A stretch of 64,000 nt of DNA from Corticium candelabrum. Its lineage: Eukaryota; Porifera; Homoscleromorpha; Homosclerophorida; Plakinidae. Shown one piece after another: positions 28,909 through 41,878 of the stretch. The stretch spans positions 3,261,318-3,325,317 of the forward strand of contig NC_085085.1 of the NCBI RefSeq assembly GCF_963422355.1. The letters are read 5' to 3'. Positions within the stretch are counted from its first letter, which is position 1. Each line of letters opens with the position of its first letter. The notes beneath the pieces were generated by a model. The model was not told where the DNA came from. It did no database searches and worked only from the letters and a program-made list of their open reading frames with translations. The position numbers and the translations under genes were made by a program.

Positions 28909-31344
28909 CTAACACGAGAGTAGGTGATTGAGCCTTTCGCATTTTAAAGCCATACACTTCTTTGATGCAAACACCACTACAAACTGAAACTCTCCAACTG
29001 CTCGAATTGCCTTGTGAACGTCGTCATATTGCTGTTGAATCAAGTTCTTCATATGCTGACAGAAAGTAACCATGTCAGTCTCTTTGTAGTTTAAAGCTTT
29101 CTTTATCATATTGTTGATGGCTTCATTCCAGTTTGTAGTGAAACGAGCTGGTGGATGTCCTAGACCTGCCTGCACACGCAGTGGTGCTATCATTGTCGTT
29201 TTCATGATGTCTGCCTTGTAGTTTGTGAAACAATCATGAAATTTTGGTATCTGTCGATTATCTTGTTCTAAGGTGTCCCATTTGTTTTTAATGAATTCAG
29301 GTGGGTTTCAAACTCTGCTGTTGATTTTGCATCTATGTGGCCTTTTTCATGCAGCCCTGAGTCAACGGATTTCTTGCCAAAAACATCTGACAGTATCTCA
29401 TTTGTTGCAGAGACAGAAAGTCTGATGTCCTTCATTTTCTTTTTGATATTTTTTCAGCGTGAACGGAACACTGAAGTTGAATTGCACTTTGAAAATGTCT
29501 TTTCAGCCATTTTACTAAGTTGTCTTCTCCATCTGTACCAAAAGCTTGAATTCCGGATAGAGAGGGGCGACAATCTATGATGGTGTTAGCCAGATAGCGG
29601 TAGGAGGTATCCAGTTTCTGTTGATGAATCAGGATGGCACCAATGACTGCTGGGTGTTTACCATTGACATTTGTCAACATCAAAGGTTCATAGGTTGTCA
29701 CTGTCACATAAAACTTTCCACAGTTGACGGTTGGATCAACTCCAAGTATGCTGCATTCAAACGAAGTGTCAGCACAGAAACGCCAGAGATCTAAAAGCTG
29801 TTGGTCTGTAGCAAGAATGCACATGGGTTCTGGATGAGCTTTGACTCCTCTGACAAACGCATTTGTTGGATCCTGTGCTGTTCCCTCCATCATCATAATG
29901 CTGACTAAGAGGTCTTTGTTGACCCCTGTCACTCGTCCATGGCCAGTTCCATACCTCCTTGTCTTTTACCTGTTGTCTACATTGTATCATCTTACTTGTG
30001 GATGATGTGGTGATTCCTCCTCGTTCATAGTACACTTTTGAACTTAATTCCTTGGGTTGGGTGTTGCTTGTTGCTAACGAATGTCAGTCAGTGTGCTGGT
30101 TTCAGTACGGATGTAGGCTATGTTTCCTCGTTTTCTGTTTTTGTGTCTTCGAACGTGGATCTCATGCTCACCGTGTGGGAAGTAGTATGTCAACATAGCA
30201 ACACTTAGCTGAGATTCATGACCATGGTCGTCTGCCAACAGACATGGTTATTTGTTAAAGGAATGCCATCATTATCTTGTTTCTTACTGGGCTTACCAAG
30301 GGAAAAAGCAGTGTAGATTACTCTTCTGAAGTCTTGTGAAGATTTGTTTTTTGAGTAGTTCTTGAGTACTCGGTGGGTAGAATTTTCTGCCACGATGTTC
30401 CTCTTCTTCTTGCCACAAGGTTGGATGCTGATTACTTGTTCTTGTCTGTCGCACTTCATGCTGTAGTACGTAGATGGGCACCCTAGGCATTCCCAGGCTC
30501 CTGAATCATCACTAAAAATGTCTCTTGGGTGGGAGAGAGAAGTCACGTCTATGAGAAAAGTGCAGTTGTGTGCTACTCCTTTTGGTGTCGACTTGTACAA
30601 TTTGTGGACAGAAGCAGTTACAATGGTATTGAACGTATCTTCTGCGGAAAGTGCAACACTTTGGTGCCAACTCCAGACAGGGTAATTTCTATCCCCGTTG
30701 TAAAATGGATTCTTAGCATCTTTGTTGGAATAGGAACAATGATCCATTAGTTAGACTTGCAAGTAGACCCAACTAGTAATTTGTATAAATTGGAACCACT
30801 GGTGATTGCAACAACTTACTTTCAAGATTTGCAGGTGGAGGCGATCCAGTGTCATGGACAGTCATGGGTGAAGAACAACACTGTGATTCTGGACTTGATA
30901 CAATAATGATCTCTTGATGTTCTTGAGTCTGTGTTGCTGTAAACTGCTGCATCCAATAGCTTGACTGACCCTTGTTTTCTACCTGTGGTTCTTACATTTG
31001 TTATAGCTGCTATCATCATCAAGTGCATTAGTTATGATACTGTCAAGATGATTGACCTTACATCATCATCATCATCTCTGAGAGATTGCTCTGCTGCCTG
31101 GTAGGCTTAATTCTTTGTCTTCAAGGTTTGTGGGTTGGATCTGATCATCTCTGAGAGATTGCTCTACCGCTGCCTGGTAGGCTTCTTCCTCGTCAAGGTT
31201 GGTGAGTTGAATGTCTTCCCAGTCTTGACTTGGACCAGCAGTATGAACACTCTGATAAAAAAATGATGTATCAAATGGGTCGTACAAGTCATCTTCTTCT
31301 TTTTGCTTTGACATGTCTGGCTTTGCTCGTCGTTGCTTACTCAT
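28909..31344 (-). pseudogene. DDE-transposase-like gene (MULE-like, uncharacterised family) with N-terminal ubiquitin-interacting motif
   Basis: Minus-strand pieces in order: 31344-31061, starting ATG, with EEEAYQAAVEQSLRDD (a canonical ubiquitin-interacting motif) and a second, frameshifted copy of the same motif, ending at a GTAAGG donor; about 30982-30825 (SSYWMQQFTATQTQEHQE), ending at GTAAGT; about 30747-30200 with HKLYKSTPKGVAHNCTFLID and DIFSDDSGAWECLG; about 29965-29432 with GVKAHPEP, ILGVDPTVNCGKFYVTVTTY (first acidic residue) and FGTDGEDNL (second); 29430-28909 with HEKGHIDAKSTAEFE and GLGHPPARFTTNWNEAINN. The order matches an uncharacterised family abundant in marine invertebrates with DDE-like acidic motifs. 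Frameshifts lie near 31125, 29440 and 29295. It is probably the transposase of an unnamed DNA transposon; the UIM would let it bind ubiquitinated proteins (inference). Confidence 0.6.
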
Positions 31345-33447
31345 TTTCTTGTTTTAGATACCTTCTGCATCAACTAGTGGTCAGTGTCTTAGAGACATTA
31401 CTTTTTAACTTGGAATAGGTCTGCCAAGTAAGAATTTTTGCTACTCAAGCAAACCTAGTAATGACAGCCCTAACATCTTGACTTTCTTTCTCACACTTAC
31501 CTAAAACATTATATGGGAGGGTGACTAGGAAGTAGCTTAGTATAAACAGCAGCAACTTACATACTGCCCTTGCCATGTAATTTATCTATTTACATGTAGA
31601 CGATATAGTATACTCTATTGGATTTATCCTCCATTTTGTGAGGTCAGTTTCTAAGGTGAATTTGTATCAACTTTTTAGTTTAGTATGAGCTGGAGTGAAG
31701 ACTGGGAGTTTTCATTACCGTTTACAGATTAGTGACTTTCTGGGAATTGATTGTCTAAGTACACTACACCCACAGAACCTGTGTACTAGAGAGGAAGAGT
31801 ATCTGTGGGTAATAGTTGATCTGGGCTAACATAATGCATGAGGTGTATATATCTAGACTTAGGCATACCTATAGTCTCACATTTGCAGGATTTCTGATCC
31901 ATGACTTTATGGGAATTGACAGTCTGAATACACAAGACCCACATAACTGGTATACAGGAATGTGGGTGATGTCATCCAGGTTTAATGAGGTGTTCCTTGA
32001 GAGTAGAAACAAACAACAGATGTTTACTACCACAACTTCACAATTCCTGGAGATGTTGTCACACATTTATTTGCAAGATTAAATGTACAGTATACAAGCT
32101 CAAGTCCTGAATGGTATATATTATCTTCCTTACTTATCCCTATTCACGCATTTAGTTGCAAAACAGATCCATGAATTCCTCTAGTACCCTTATAAAACAT
32201 TCCCACTGAATCTGTCTTGGCAGTTTCAGTCTGAAAATTGTTGACTATAATGGCTACAATACTGCAAGCTGAGCTTCACGAATTGGCATGTCATTTTCTT
32301 TTTACTTGGAAGATGGAATATGTACTAGTGAGGTTTTGTTTGATAACTGTAGAGAGACGTATCATTGACCCAGGTTTCTGTAGGATTCAAATGGGTTTCT
32401 GACCTGCACCTTGACAGTCACGTCAGACCTTTCAGGGCAGCTGAAAACCACAGCAGCAGCAAGGACATATTTTCAGGGTTCATTGCTACACTGTCCCCAG
32501 AATATTATTGAGGACACAATAGGCGGAGATTACGGTGGCTACAAGTGGCAGCTACAAGTGGCAGCTGACGCTCTAGGAATACTAGATCAGGTTGACAGGG
32601 GGTATATCACAGCTTTGCAAGGGACAAAGCGACTGTGTTCGATTTCAGAGTAGTAAATTGCATTTTAAAGTACCTGTGTATTACATGGTAAAGAAAGGAA
32701 GGCTGCCTCCACTAGAGCTAGACTTGTTATTGAGATTGTCACTTGTTATTAGTTAAAGAGCCTTTAACCTAGTTAATAGCATTATCCTGCTGAACAACAG
32801 CAGTGAGGACTCAGATACTGTATGGTGCTTGACAACATGATGATATCTAAGTCTTCCCTGTGCTTGGATAGGGAGGTCCTCTCAGGGAAGTGTGTTATCT
32901 ACTAAATTCTGATTGGCCAGGTGTGATTACAAAATTGCTAAGTACGTACGTGATATACAGTGTCAGTGAGAGAAAGTTGGCGAGTTGTTTAATTAAAGAA
33001 GCTAGTGATTAATAGACAACAACTAATGTTTTTGTATAGTGCTGTTGTAGCAAGAATGTGTTGATAAATGGGATTATTGTAAGCACCAGCAAGTCATCTA
33101 GGGTATGAAAATTAATTGAAGATGGGGACTGATCTACCTTTACTTACTATTTTCCTTGTACAAAAAGAAAAAGAATGTATTCTATATGTAAATCGTTTTT
33201 GTATGTGGATTTAATTGTATACAGGTACTGTTTCGTATGCCCCGAGGGAACTAGCTGTATGCCTTGAGTAGGCGTCAAAGAAATTCATATATATGAGTAC
33301 TATACTAAGTCTATGCTATATTTCTATACTGTATCAATTTTGAGATTGTACTCTATATACAGAAATTACTTTACATCTTACGCAAAGATTCAAGAATGCC
33401 TCGTGTTTTGAGTCCAAGGGGGGAGGGGGAGAAGATCGCATAGCTAT
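31345..33447. other. 2.1-kb stretch without a recognised gene
   Basis: A degenerate duplication with an offset of about 168 bp is visible (TGGGAATTGATTGTCTAAGT near 31740 against TGGGAATTGACAGTCTGAAT near 31910, each followed by a CCCACA segment). Plus-strand frames at 31816-32082 and 32411-32653 have no known domain. Poly(T)-rich and TATA-like words are scattered. Confidence 0.4.
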
Positions 33448-34470
33448 TGTGTTTTCTGTTGATTGTACATGATACTGTGTTCTGATCTCATTTTGTATAT
33501 ATTACTGTAAATTGCCTAATTAGGTTGTTGCTGTTGTTGTTTGTAGCAGCTAGGCTGGATGTCATTTGCATTAGTTTTGATTGCTGTGACAGTGTCAACT
33601 CATCTCGTTTTAGCTAGTCTCACTGGTGCTTCTCATGACATCCAGAGTGAGCCGCTTAATGAGTGCTCGCGATCGTGTCACATCGGCGGGGAGTGAGCGA
33701 CGCCACGACCAATTCTCGCGATCGATAAAAATGAAACTATAAGTTAAGACTTGAGAAATGTGCGATTGACATTAAAACGAAAATTACGGTAGAAACAAAA
33801 ATGATGCTGGCATATCACCATGAGGCAGGCCAGATCATTATTTCAATTACTCATTGATTCACTTTCAATGATATTCGCATTCAATTACTCATTGACTCAC
33901 TGTCAATGGCGAAGCTGTTAGCGCTCGACACAGCTTCTTACTTTGTAATTCAATTCAATTTGAGCGCTAATCTGACACGTGTAGATATTGGCCGTGCTAT
34001 CGCACGCCGGTTTACCAATGGTGCAACTTTCTATATATGTTAGCTTTTATAATGGCTTCAAAAATTGAGGGCACAAGTCTTCATATTTGCAAATCTAATC
34101 TTTAAACAATTCTGTGTAATTCATAAATTTGTCTAACGAAAAATTGCAAATTTCTAGAGACATCAAAGATGCTGAACCACTATCGATCGCTTGTGCGTTT
34201 GTTTACGATGATTATGCTCAAATTCTCTTAACTACCGCAATTTCCTCTTTCAAATAACGATAAAAGGTAAACGAAAGTTAACAATGTCTGTAAAACAACA
34301 GCAAAAATGGCTATTTAAGTGGAACGGTAACAGGTTTTGTACTGTCGCTAGCGTCGACACTCTAGCGTTTCCCAAGGCTAGGGCTGTTGCGCCGTTCTAG
34401 CTACCGCTGACTAGAAGCAGCTTTAAAAAAGCCGTTAGTGTAATCAGTACACCTATAGTATACAACTACA
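33448..34470 (+). repeat. Dispersed repeat R1, copy B (longest uninterrupted copy)
   Basis: Runs from TTGATTGTACATGATACTGT to AAGCCGTTAGTG and matches copy C along its whole length apart from the MITE in copy C, and copy A over the right two thirds. It preserves the uninterrupted site GCAGCTAGGCTGGATGTC at 33547-33564. No protein-coding capacity was seen; the length is about 1 kb. It could be a solo LTR, a non-autonomous DNA element or a SINE-like unit; no TG...CA ends or target duplication could be fixed. Confidence 0.8.
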
Positions 34471-34880
34471 TTCATGCCCCGTCCTTTGTACGAACAAGAT
34501 ATTGACGCAGTGTGAACACGTCACGTGCAATCTTTGTTAGGGGTCCCGGATGTGCTAAATGAATTCGAATCTTACTCAACGCGCTTTTTTCGATAGAAAT
34601 CGACACACTCTCAGTGTAGCGCTTGGTTCAGAAAATGTGTAGGTTGGATTTGGTGCAATGCAATCAAAATTTGGAGAGAAACGAAAGCGCTGGAAGAGTA
34701 AGTTCCTTCACACGCTAGACAATTTGAGCGATATATACACGAGATATATGTTTTAAAGTGTAGCTTTTAGGAACTGACTAGTGCAAAAGTTGTCTGAATA
34801 TTTATGACAGCATAACTCTAGAATGATTTCAATTACTTAGAGTGTGATGTTGACTTTCAAGGTTGAGATATCTCGGTCTA

Positions 34881-35132
34881 GAGTGTCTAAAATTTAATAT
34901 ATACATATTTATTTATTAATTATATAAATACAACGGTCTAAAATTTAAGCAAGTTTTTCAAACTATGATTGAAAGTTGTTTATTCAACTGTGGAAAAATA
35001 ATGCAAGAGTGTCTAAAATTTAATATGTACATATTTATTACTTATTATATAGATACAGCTGTCTAAAATGTAGGCAAGCTTTTTAAAGTATGATGGAACA
35101 GCTGTTTATTCAACTGTGAAAACATAATGCAA
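34881..35132 (+). repeat. Two-copy tandem repeat of about 126 bp
   Basis: GAGTGTCTAAAATTTAATAT begins both copies (34881 and 35007) and both end near GAAAAATAATGCAA. AT-rich, non-coding. Confidence 0.9.
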
Positions 35133-35230
35133 GAATGAATTGTTTGATTGACAAGAAAATCCAGCTTCAAGTACAGTATGTTTACAGTATGTTGATCATT
35201 GGAATCTACACCTAATAGTAGTGTAGTGTT

Positions 35231-35243
35231 ATATATATGTATG

Positions 35244-35305
<62 letters not shown>
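35231..35305. repeat. (AT)n microsatellite
   Basis: Long AT run with a short ATGT interruption near 35240. Confidence 0.97.
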
Positions 35306-35308
<3 letters not shown>

Positions 35309-36479
35309 TACGGTTGAGTTTCCTGCAGTTAGCATAGCTAACGCAAAGTATATATGCAAGCGTGCACGCTTCTAATCTACTATTCTCGACTGAAATGCAA
35401 CCGATTCGAGTCCAACTTGTGGATACGATTACTAAATTTATGGCGATACATATACATTTGCAGTATCCACAGATCAGCACACTTTCGGGTGGGTGGGAGC
35501 TGTACAGCGGTCTTGCTCCGCTGTGGAAATGCATATTCCCGGATGTCAATTAATTGAATTAATTGAAATATGATTGACCGCTCTTAGTGAGGAGTATACT
35601 TGGGTGATCGACCGTTCTAAATCAGCAACATTGTCTTTGGTTTACGTAATTTGTTTGCTTAGGTTTTCTCTTTTGCCATGCTTTCGACAAAGAAGTCTGG
35701 TATTTGAGAGAATTTCAGTATAATCTTACAAGTGTACATGTAACTACAAATCATTTGACACTCCAAGATACATTATATAGTATTCTTGCATGGGGTTATC
35801 ACTAACCACAGAAAGAGTGAGTAAGAACAAAGCCTTTTAGCTTTGGAGCTCACCGAGCCTGGCCGACCCAAACCGTCTTACTGTGAGAGCCTAAGAACTG
35901 GCTCTGCCTAATGGCGATCTGCCAGTATCACTATTTGAACCAAATGGTTGCTACTGGAGCAAAGATTAGAAATATTTGGTATGTCTGTCTGTCAAACATA
36001 AAATTTAAAATCAATGACGCCAACCAACCAACCTGATGTCCATCTATCCGAAAGTGGCTGTTGCTTGAGAAAGCTCCCAACCCGTAATATTTCGCTGACA
36101 ACTTTATTAAAAAGGCTCAGGTGTGCACGCATCGCAGCCAGAGCTTCACTCTAGACAGAGGCTTTGATCACAGCTAGTCATGAATCACGTGACATGAATC
36201 GACGTAATTGTTCAAGCAGCTGCAAGAATGGCCACATCACGAGACCACTGCAAACCGCACACCCCGCCTCAGACGTGGCAGCGCACGCAAAGGCACAGAT
36301 GCCATGCAGCTAGTAGCAGATGGGCGAGAACATCCGTTTCCGGCAAGAAAAATAGTGAGCAAGATGAATCACTACCAGCAGGTCTGAAGAACCAACAGTA
36401 TTTGTGTAGTTTACTACAACGACACAGCCAAAGCAGAACGTCAAGGTCCGTTCGTGGGTGTACTTATACTTCTGATATA
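35306..36479. other. Stretch without a firmly recognised gene
   Basis: Overlapping frames at 35354-35560 have no known motif. The region 35815-36060 (around GCCTAAGAACTGGCTCTGCC) looks like degraded repeat sequence. The 113-codon frame 36228-36569 immediately precedes the gypsy remnant and could be a decayed gag/protease portion. Confidence 0.35.
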
Positions 36480-37470
36480 GTTAAGCCCTGTCTGACGGAG
36501 CTAATTTTGGACGAAAACCTTATATCAACTTTAAATAAATGTACATGCCGAAGCAGATGTCACTGTTAGCCTATCCTACTGGCACAGCAGACGTACCATT
36601 TTGTCAATTTGAGACACTCCGCTCAAACGATTACTGAAATGTTTAAGGCAAACAGGCACTCAACCAAAGATTGTGGGAGACTCTCAGACTATGATCCGGA
36701 CTGAGAACAAGAGTTGTGACGTGACAGTCAATGTAGTCAAGAAACTTAGATATCCTGTGCTTGGACGGTCCGGTATAACTGCCTTGAATGCTTTGATCCA
36801 GCTCGACTCAAGATGGAACAGTTTGAAGTTTTCGCACAGTATCTTACGGTGTTCTCTGCATGGTCTGGGCAAGTATGACACAGAGTACAAGACTAAGCTT
36901 GAGCTCAAGGCCTAACCTTGGGCTCTCAGCACCCACGAAGAGTGGCAGTGGCCTACCTAAAAGAAAGTCAAAGAGAACTTTGAGTTTACCATCAAGAATG
37001 AACTTACTTGGAGGCATAGAGGTGACAACAAACATGTGTTCTCCAAGTAGTTCCCGATGAGTCAAGTCCAACAAGACAGTCAGGCTCAATGTTGATGTAA
37101 CAAAGCTGAGAGAGTCAGTAAAAGCGAACAACACATTCTTCCAGCAGTTGAAGAAACACTCGACTCGGAGGCGAACGACTCGAAAGTGTTCAGCAAATTT
37201 GACACAAACTCTGGATTTTGACAGATACCACTAGCACAAGAGTCCAGAAACTTAGAACATTTATAATACCATTTGCTATAAATATTTCTGTAATAGCCAA
37301 CTGCTTTCGGAATCGCATCTGCCATAAAACATTTTCCAAAAAATGCAATGGAAACGAGTAGTTTATTTAATGAACGACATCTTTGTACATGCATAGCAAG
37401 ACACACAGGAGCATCCAGACATTTGTTTCAACTGAATGGTCAAGTTTGTTGCAAAAAAATAGCTACTTTG
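36480..37470 (+). pseudogene. Heavily decayed Ty3/gypsy pol fragment
   Basis: Plus-strand pieces in shifting frames: a protease-like tail (TLNK... to HAEADVTV near 36530-36555), VKKLRYPVLGRSGITALNAL (end of the protease domain), LHGLGKYDTEY and LSTH/PRRVAVAYLKESQREL (start of the reverse transcriptase linker), RLNVDVTKLRESV, AVEETLDSEANDSKVFSKFD, then NSGF followed by TGA and QIPLAQESR, FGIASA-like and NDIFVHA near the catalytic DD motif. The order and spacing are those of a gypsy reverse transcriptase. There are numerous stops and frameshifts, and no LTRs. It is the oldest-looking of the gypsy elements here. Confidence 0.65.
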
Positions 37471-38383
37471 GGCAACGCGCATGAATAGAGATCTGGCACA
37501 GGAGTAATTTCAGTTACACCAACTTTCGCTTTGTAAAGTCGGGAAACGTACGCTACCAACTGTCCTTAAGGTGTCTTGTAATGTTTTCTGTAGAACCGTT
37601 ACCCAGCCATTCAGAGAAACAGAAAAACACTCGAAGGCTTCACTAGACTTACGAAACTTACCGTGCCTTGATTTCTGAATCAGTATAGACTTAGTGGAAC
37701 TGCCCGTCACAAGCAGCTTCTATGCCAAAAAGTTACCTGATCTGAGACAATGACGTCAAAGACAACACAACAGGTACACTAGAGGATTGACAGTGGACAG
37801 CTCTAGCGTGAGCTAAAAACGTGGTTAAGTACCGTGCGCTAACGTTTAGTATTTAGGGAGTCTCTTAATTAATCAGCTTCTCCCGAAAAGTATGGCAAAT
37901 GCGTTACATGCAAAATTTGCTGGGTGAAGTAAACGCGGAAGCCATGCTTAGCCCCATGCTCGGCCCCTAGCTGCTTCTCCAACTGCCCTACTATGGCGGG
38001 ATATTGCTGTTTTTAGCCACTAGACTATGGAAAAACGGGTGAACACGGAAAAATTAGCGAATTGCCAAATCCGGCCCGTAGGAAAACAAGCAAAGACATT
38101 GCAACCTCGTAATAGATAGCAATGAGAGGCTGGGGCCCCTTGGGTCCCCGCCAAGATCTACCACTGCATGCTAACGTGTCTAAACGCTGGCAACGGAGAA
38201 CAGCGGAGAAGCACTGCATCTCAAAATTTTTAAGCTGGAATGCGTATATACAATGCAAACGTTTTAATAGTGGATGCACATGTACATCGAAATTTACAAA
38301 ATGTAATCATTTATTGTATTTCAATCGGTACTGTGTCATTGCTAAGTATTCTTCTTGGTGCCTGTTCAGTGCACAAAACACAA
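37471..38383. other. Stretch without a recognised gene
   Basis: No motif recognised on either strand. It is the 3' flank of the minus-strand ankyrin-ZU5-Death gene and may include its untranslated region. Confidence 0.4.
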
Positions 38384-38767
38384 TTATTGACGTCGGCAGA
38401 CATGCTCTACCAAACTGTTATCAAATACAGTCTCAGCCTGGCGTCTAGCATCAATGCTGCACATTGCACTGATTATTGCCGTCCGACTTGCTTTGTCACC
38501 ATATTCATCAATCCACATTTTCAATGCTGTTACAGTTTGCATAAAACAATCATTGTTTTCTCTTTCTATCACTCCTGTCTTGTCTATGAAAAAGTCAGCT
38601 GATGATTTCAACACAAGCCTTCTCCAACAATGTCACATTTTTTCAGCTACGTTCACAACATCATCGGCTGTACATTTGCCCTTTGCTCTAACTGTTAGTG
38701 GTTGTTGTGGTTCTATTGGTGCATCACGCTCCTAGTTATAAAACAAACTTTGTTAAGTGATAACTAC

Positions 38768-38770
<3 letters not shown>

Positions 38771-38833
<63 letters not shown>
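38771..38833. repeat. (CA)n microsatellite
   Basis: About 31 CA units in the inferred intron preceding the Death-domain exon. Confidence 0.97.
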
Positions 38834-38834
<1 letters not shown>

Positions 38835-39800
38835 CACACACACATCTTAGTTGTTAGCATGCATTGAACTAATAGGCAAGAATAGTTCTAAAATAGACTA
38901 CTTATGCAGCAATCATCACATATGTCATTGTCAATTGATCAGTCCATCAGTCAACAAACCAAATAAATTCAGTACTCACTATCACAGGTTTAGACAATGC
39001 ATGCCACTTCATTATGAATGTTTCACTTTCAGTGCAAACTCAGATCTTATTCTTATAGGATAATTGCCTGCATGGATAGCCATTTCACAGTTTGGCACAA
39101 CTAGTGTGCATAACTAAGTTAGATAGATTTGACATAAGCCCAACCCAAAATACATGCAATTAGATTTAATATGGCCCCGACTCTCTTTCTCTTTTACACC
39201 AGAACTATCTACAGAACAAATTGCGAAATATGTGATCAAAGTCAGTGTTCCTGGAGATGCACTCTAGTATTACAAATAGTACATGAGGACGACAGCTTTA
39301 TTATGTATAATACAAAACTAGTTGATCCAGATAAAGTCTCACTCACTCTGCCATCCTGAATGTCCTGAACAAGACGAGGAGTAACTTTTAGACGAAGTGT
39401 TTCATTGACCGGCTTAATATCTACCATGCATCTGTTTGAGGGATGGGCATCACCATGCTTGAACTCCACAGTACGTCATATTTCACGTCTAGACATTTCC
39501 AGTTGTCCCAGAATTTAGCAGCAGCTACAGTCTGAAAACCAAATGCATTAGAAACCACACTACTGTAACTGCAAGCATACAGTAATACCGGTGGCTGTGA
39601 AGTAGCTTCCCTATCACCATCTGTAATGCTAAATTCAATGTCGTCTCTAGAGTCTATTTTCATTTCTCGATTCAAACATAGGACATGACGCTCTGGTGAC
39701 GCACTACTTTCATCACGTTTCATATCGTACCACCACAAGGAAATTTCACAATGTTATAATCAACTGGGATATCAACTCATAACATCATTTATCAACACAC

Positions 39801-40396
39801 CTCAATAACTTCACGGCAACTGTCATGGCACTGAATAGTGAGATTCCAAATATTAAATAATGGTCTCTCTTGATAACCAAACACAGAAAAACGCATTGTT
39901 TTCGAAGCCATAAACATGTCAACAGGCTTTCCGAACCACCAATGCCAACACAAGTGATTTACATTCAATGTACCACTGGCAAGGTCATACTCACAGTCTA
40001 CGCCATCAACATTCACTTCGTCCAAATCAGAATTGATTGTCACTATGGCTTTCGGCTGCCACGATTGAGACGACGTAGAAGTATTGCACATAGCTCTCAT
40101 GAGTGACAAATGCCATCCTTTCGAATCAATCGGTGGGGCAAAGTATACTTGGACATGTTTGAGAAATGTTAATCCACGAGGTTCAAAGGCATAAAACGGA
40201 CTCAAAATGTATCCATCATTGACTGAGGCAGAAGGTGGTATTAGTCTTTCGTCAACATACATATGCATGTTAAGGTTGACTGGTTCGCTCACAGCACCTT
40301 CGGGAATCAAAATGGACAAACTGCCTGAACTGTAGCGTCCAAACTCAGGACCAACCATTATCTCCAATGTAGCTATTGGCTTCACTTGTTTCATCT
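39801..40396 (-). other. ZU5-domain exon of the ankyrin-ZU5-Death gene
   Basis: The exon is bounded by CTCACAG (acceptor) and GAG/GTGTGT (donor). The frame is intact over about 198 codons, making this the best-preserved part. The conserved core includes GRYSSGSLSILIPEGA, then NLNMHMYVDERLIPP and ILSPFYAFEPRGLTFLK, and a tail VNVDGVDCEYDLASGTLNVN. Confidence 0.8.
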
Positions 40397-41878
40397 CTGT
40401 GAGGGAACAGTAAATCACCAATTTAAGACTTATGCCTAAGTTAAAAAGTTGTTTCAAGTAAACAGTAAACTACCACAACACAACAGAATCTCAAGAATAA
40501 AATCACTTACCCTAAAAACCACACTTCTAAAGCTGCGTAATCTGACTTTATCGACACTACGAACCAAGAAACACGTCCAAATCAATGCAGACAACTGCTG
40601 AAACGTCCTATTTGACAAACCCGATTTGTTATTGATCATTGATTAAATTTTGTCCAATGTCTAACTGTTATATTGCGTCATGACCTACACTAACACACTT
40701 TGCACTAAATGTCATGACTTAGCTATACTAGCACACTTTGCACTAGATGTAACGCCACCAGCCACATGCAGATAAACAAATTAGGAAAACATAACAACCA
40801 AACTGCAACATGATTATCCAAAAGTCTCGTAAAACAACAACCAGCTGTTGCTAGAACACAGTAACCAAACAAACAAAAGCATGATATTTAAATAGTTCAA
40901 GGAGATTCTGACAACCACATTTTTCTTAAAGATCATTCTAATTAACAACCACTTCGAAGTCTTTATGAGACAAAAAAGTCAGCTACCAAACATTTGCCAG
41001 ACAAACCAAAGCTCAAATCTACAACATATAAAAGGAGACCAAACAGACAACGAACAAACAGAAAAATATGAAACAAATTAGCAAAAGAACAAGCAGATAG
41101 GTAAACTGATAGAAAGACACAAGGTGTTTGTCTATATATAGGTAGGTAATGTTCTAGCATTGTAAACCAGTCACCAGTTATATTTTCTTCTGTTGATTCT
41201 TCCGTCATAGTTGTTGTAGCCTTAACATTCCTGACACCTAAAATAATTCAAACACATTTAAGTAACAATTTTTAAGTGACAACACAAACTATCAAAGTCA
41301 ATACGCCTACAAAACAAATAATTAACTAGAATACTCACCAGCAGAGACGTTGCTTTCGTCATCATCAGACTAAACACAACAGCAATCAGTCTACATGAAA
41401 CATACAATCACTTTTGTTCTTACATTCAGTGCACTTCGATCAGCACCGTTTTTAACTAACACGTCAACTGTGTCAATATTTGCTTTCTGAAATGCAACCT
41501 GTAGACGTGTAGCTCCATTGCCGTCTGTAGCATTTACGCTAGCTCCCTTTGCTATGAGCATTGCAGAAACCTTGAGCCAATCATTCCTGCCACAAGCAGC
41601 TTTATGAAGAGCAGTTTAATGAAAATTATTGGTAGCAAACACATCAGCATTGCAATCCAACAGTTGTTTAACTGTTGATGGTAAACCAGACTCACATGAC
41701 AAGTGTAGTGGTTCATTGCCATCTTCATCCACTGCATCAATCCTAGCTTTATGCTCTAGTAGAACAGAACACAATTCAGGACACTCTCTGTAACCACCAG
41801 CTGCTGTGTGCAGTGGTTTTTGTCTACTTTTAGTCAATGCATTTACATCTGCTCCACAATCCACTAATAGTTGAACAG

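Noticed and set aside
32411..32653. 80-codon frame as host exon
   Set aside because: No domain, no convincing splice sites and no conserved pattern; left as unassigned.
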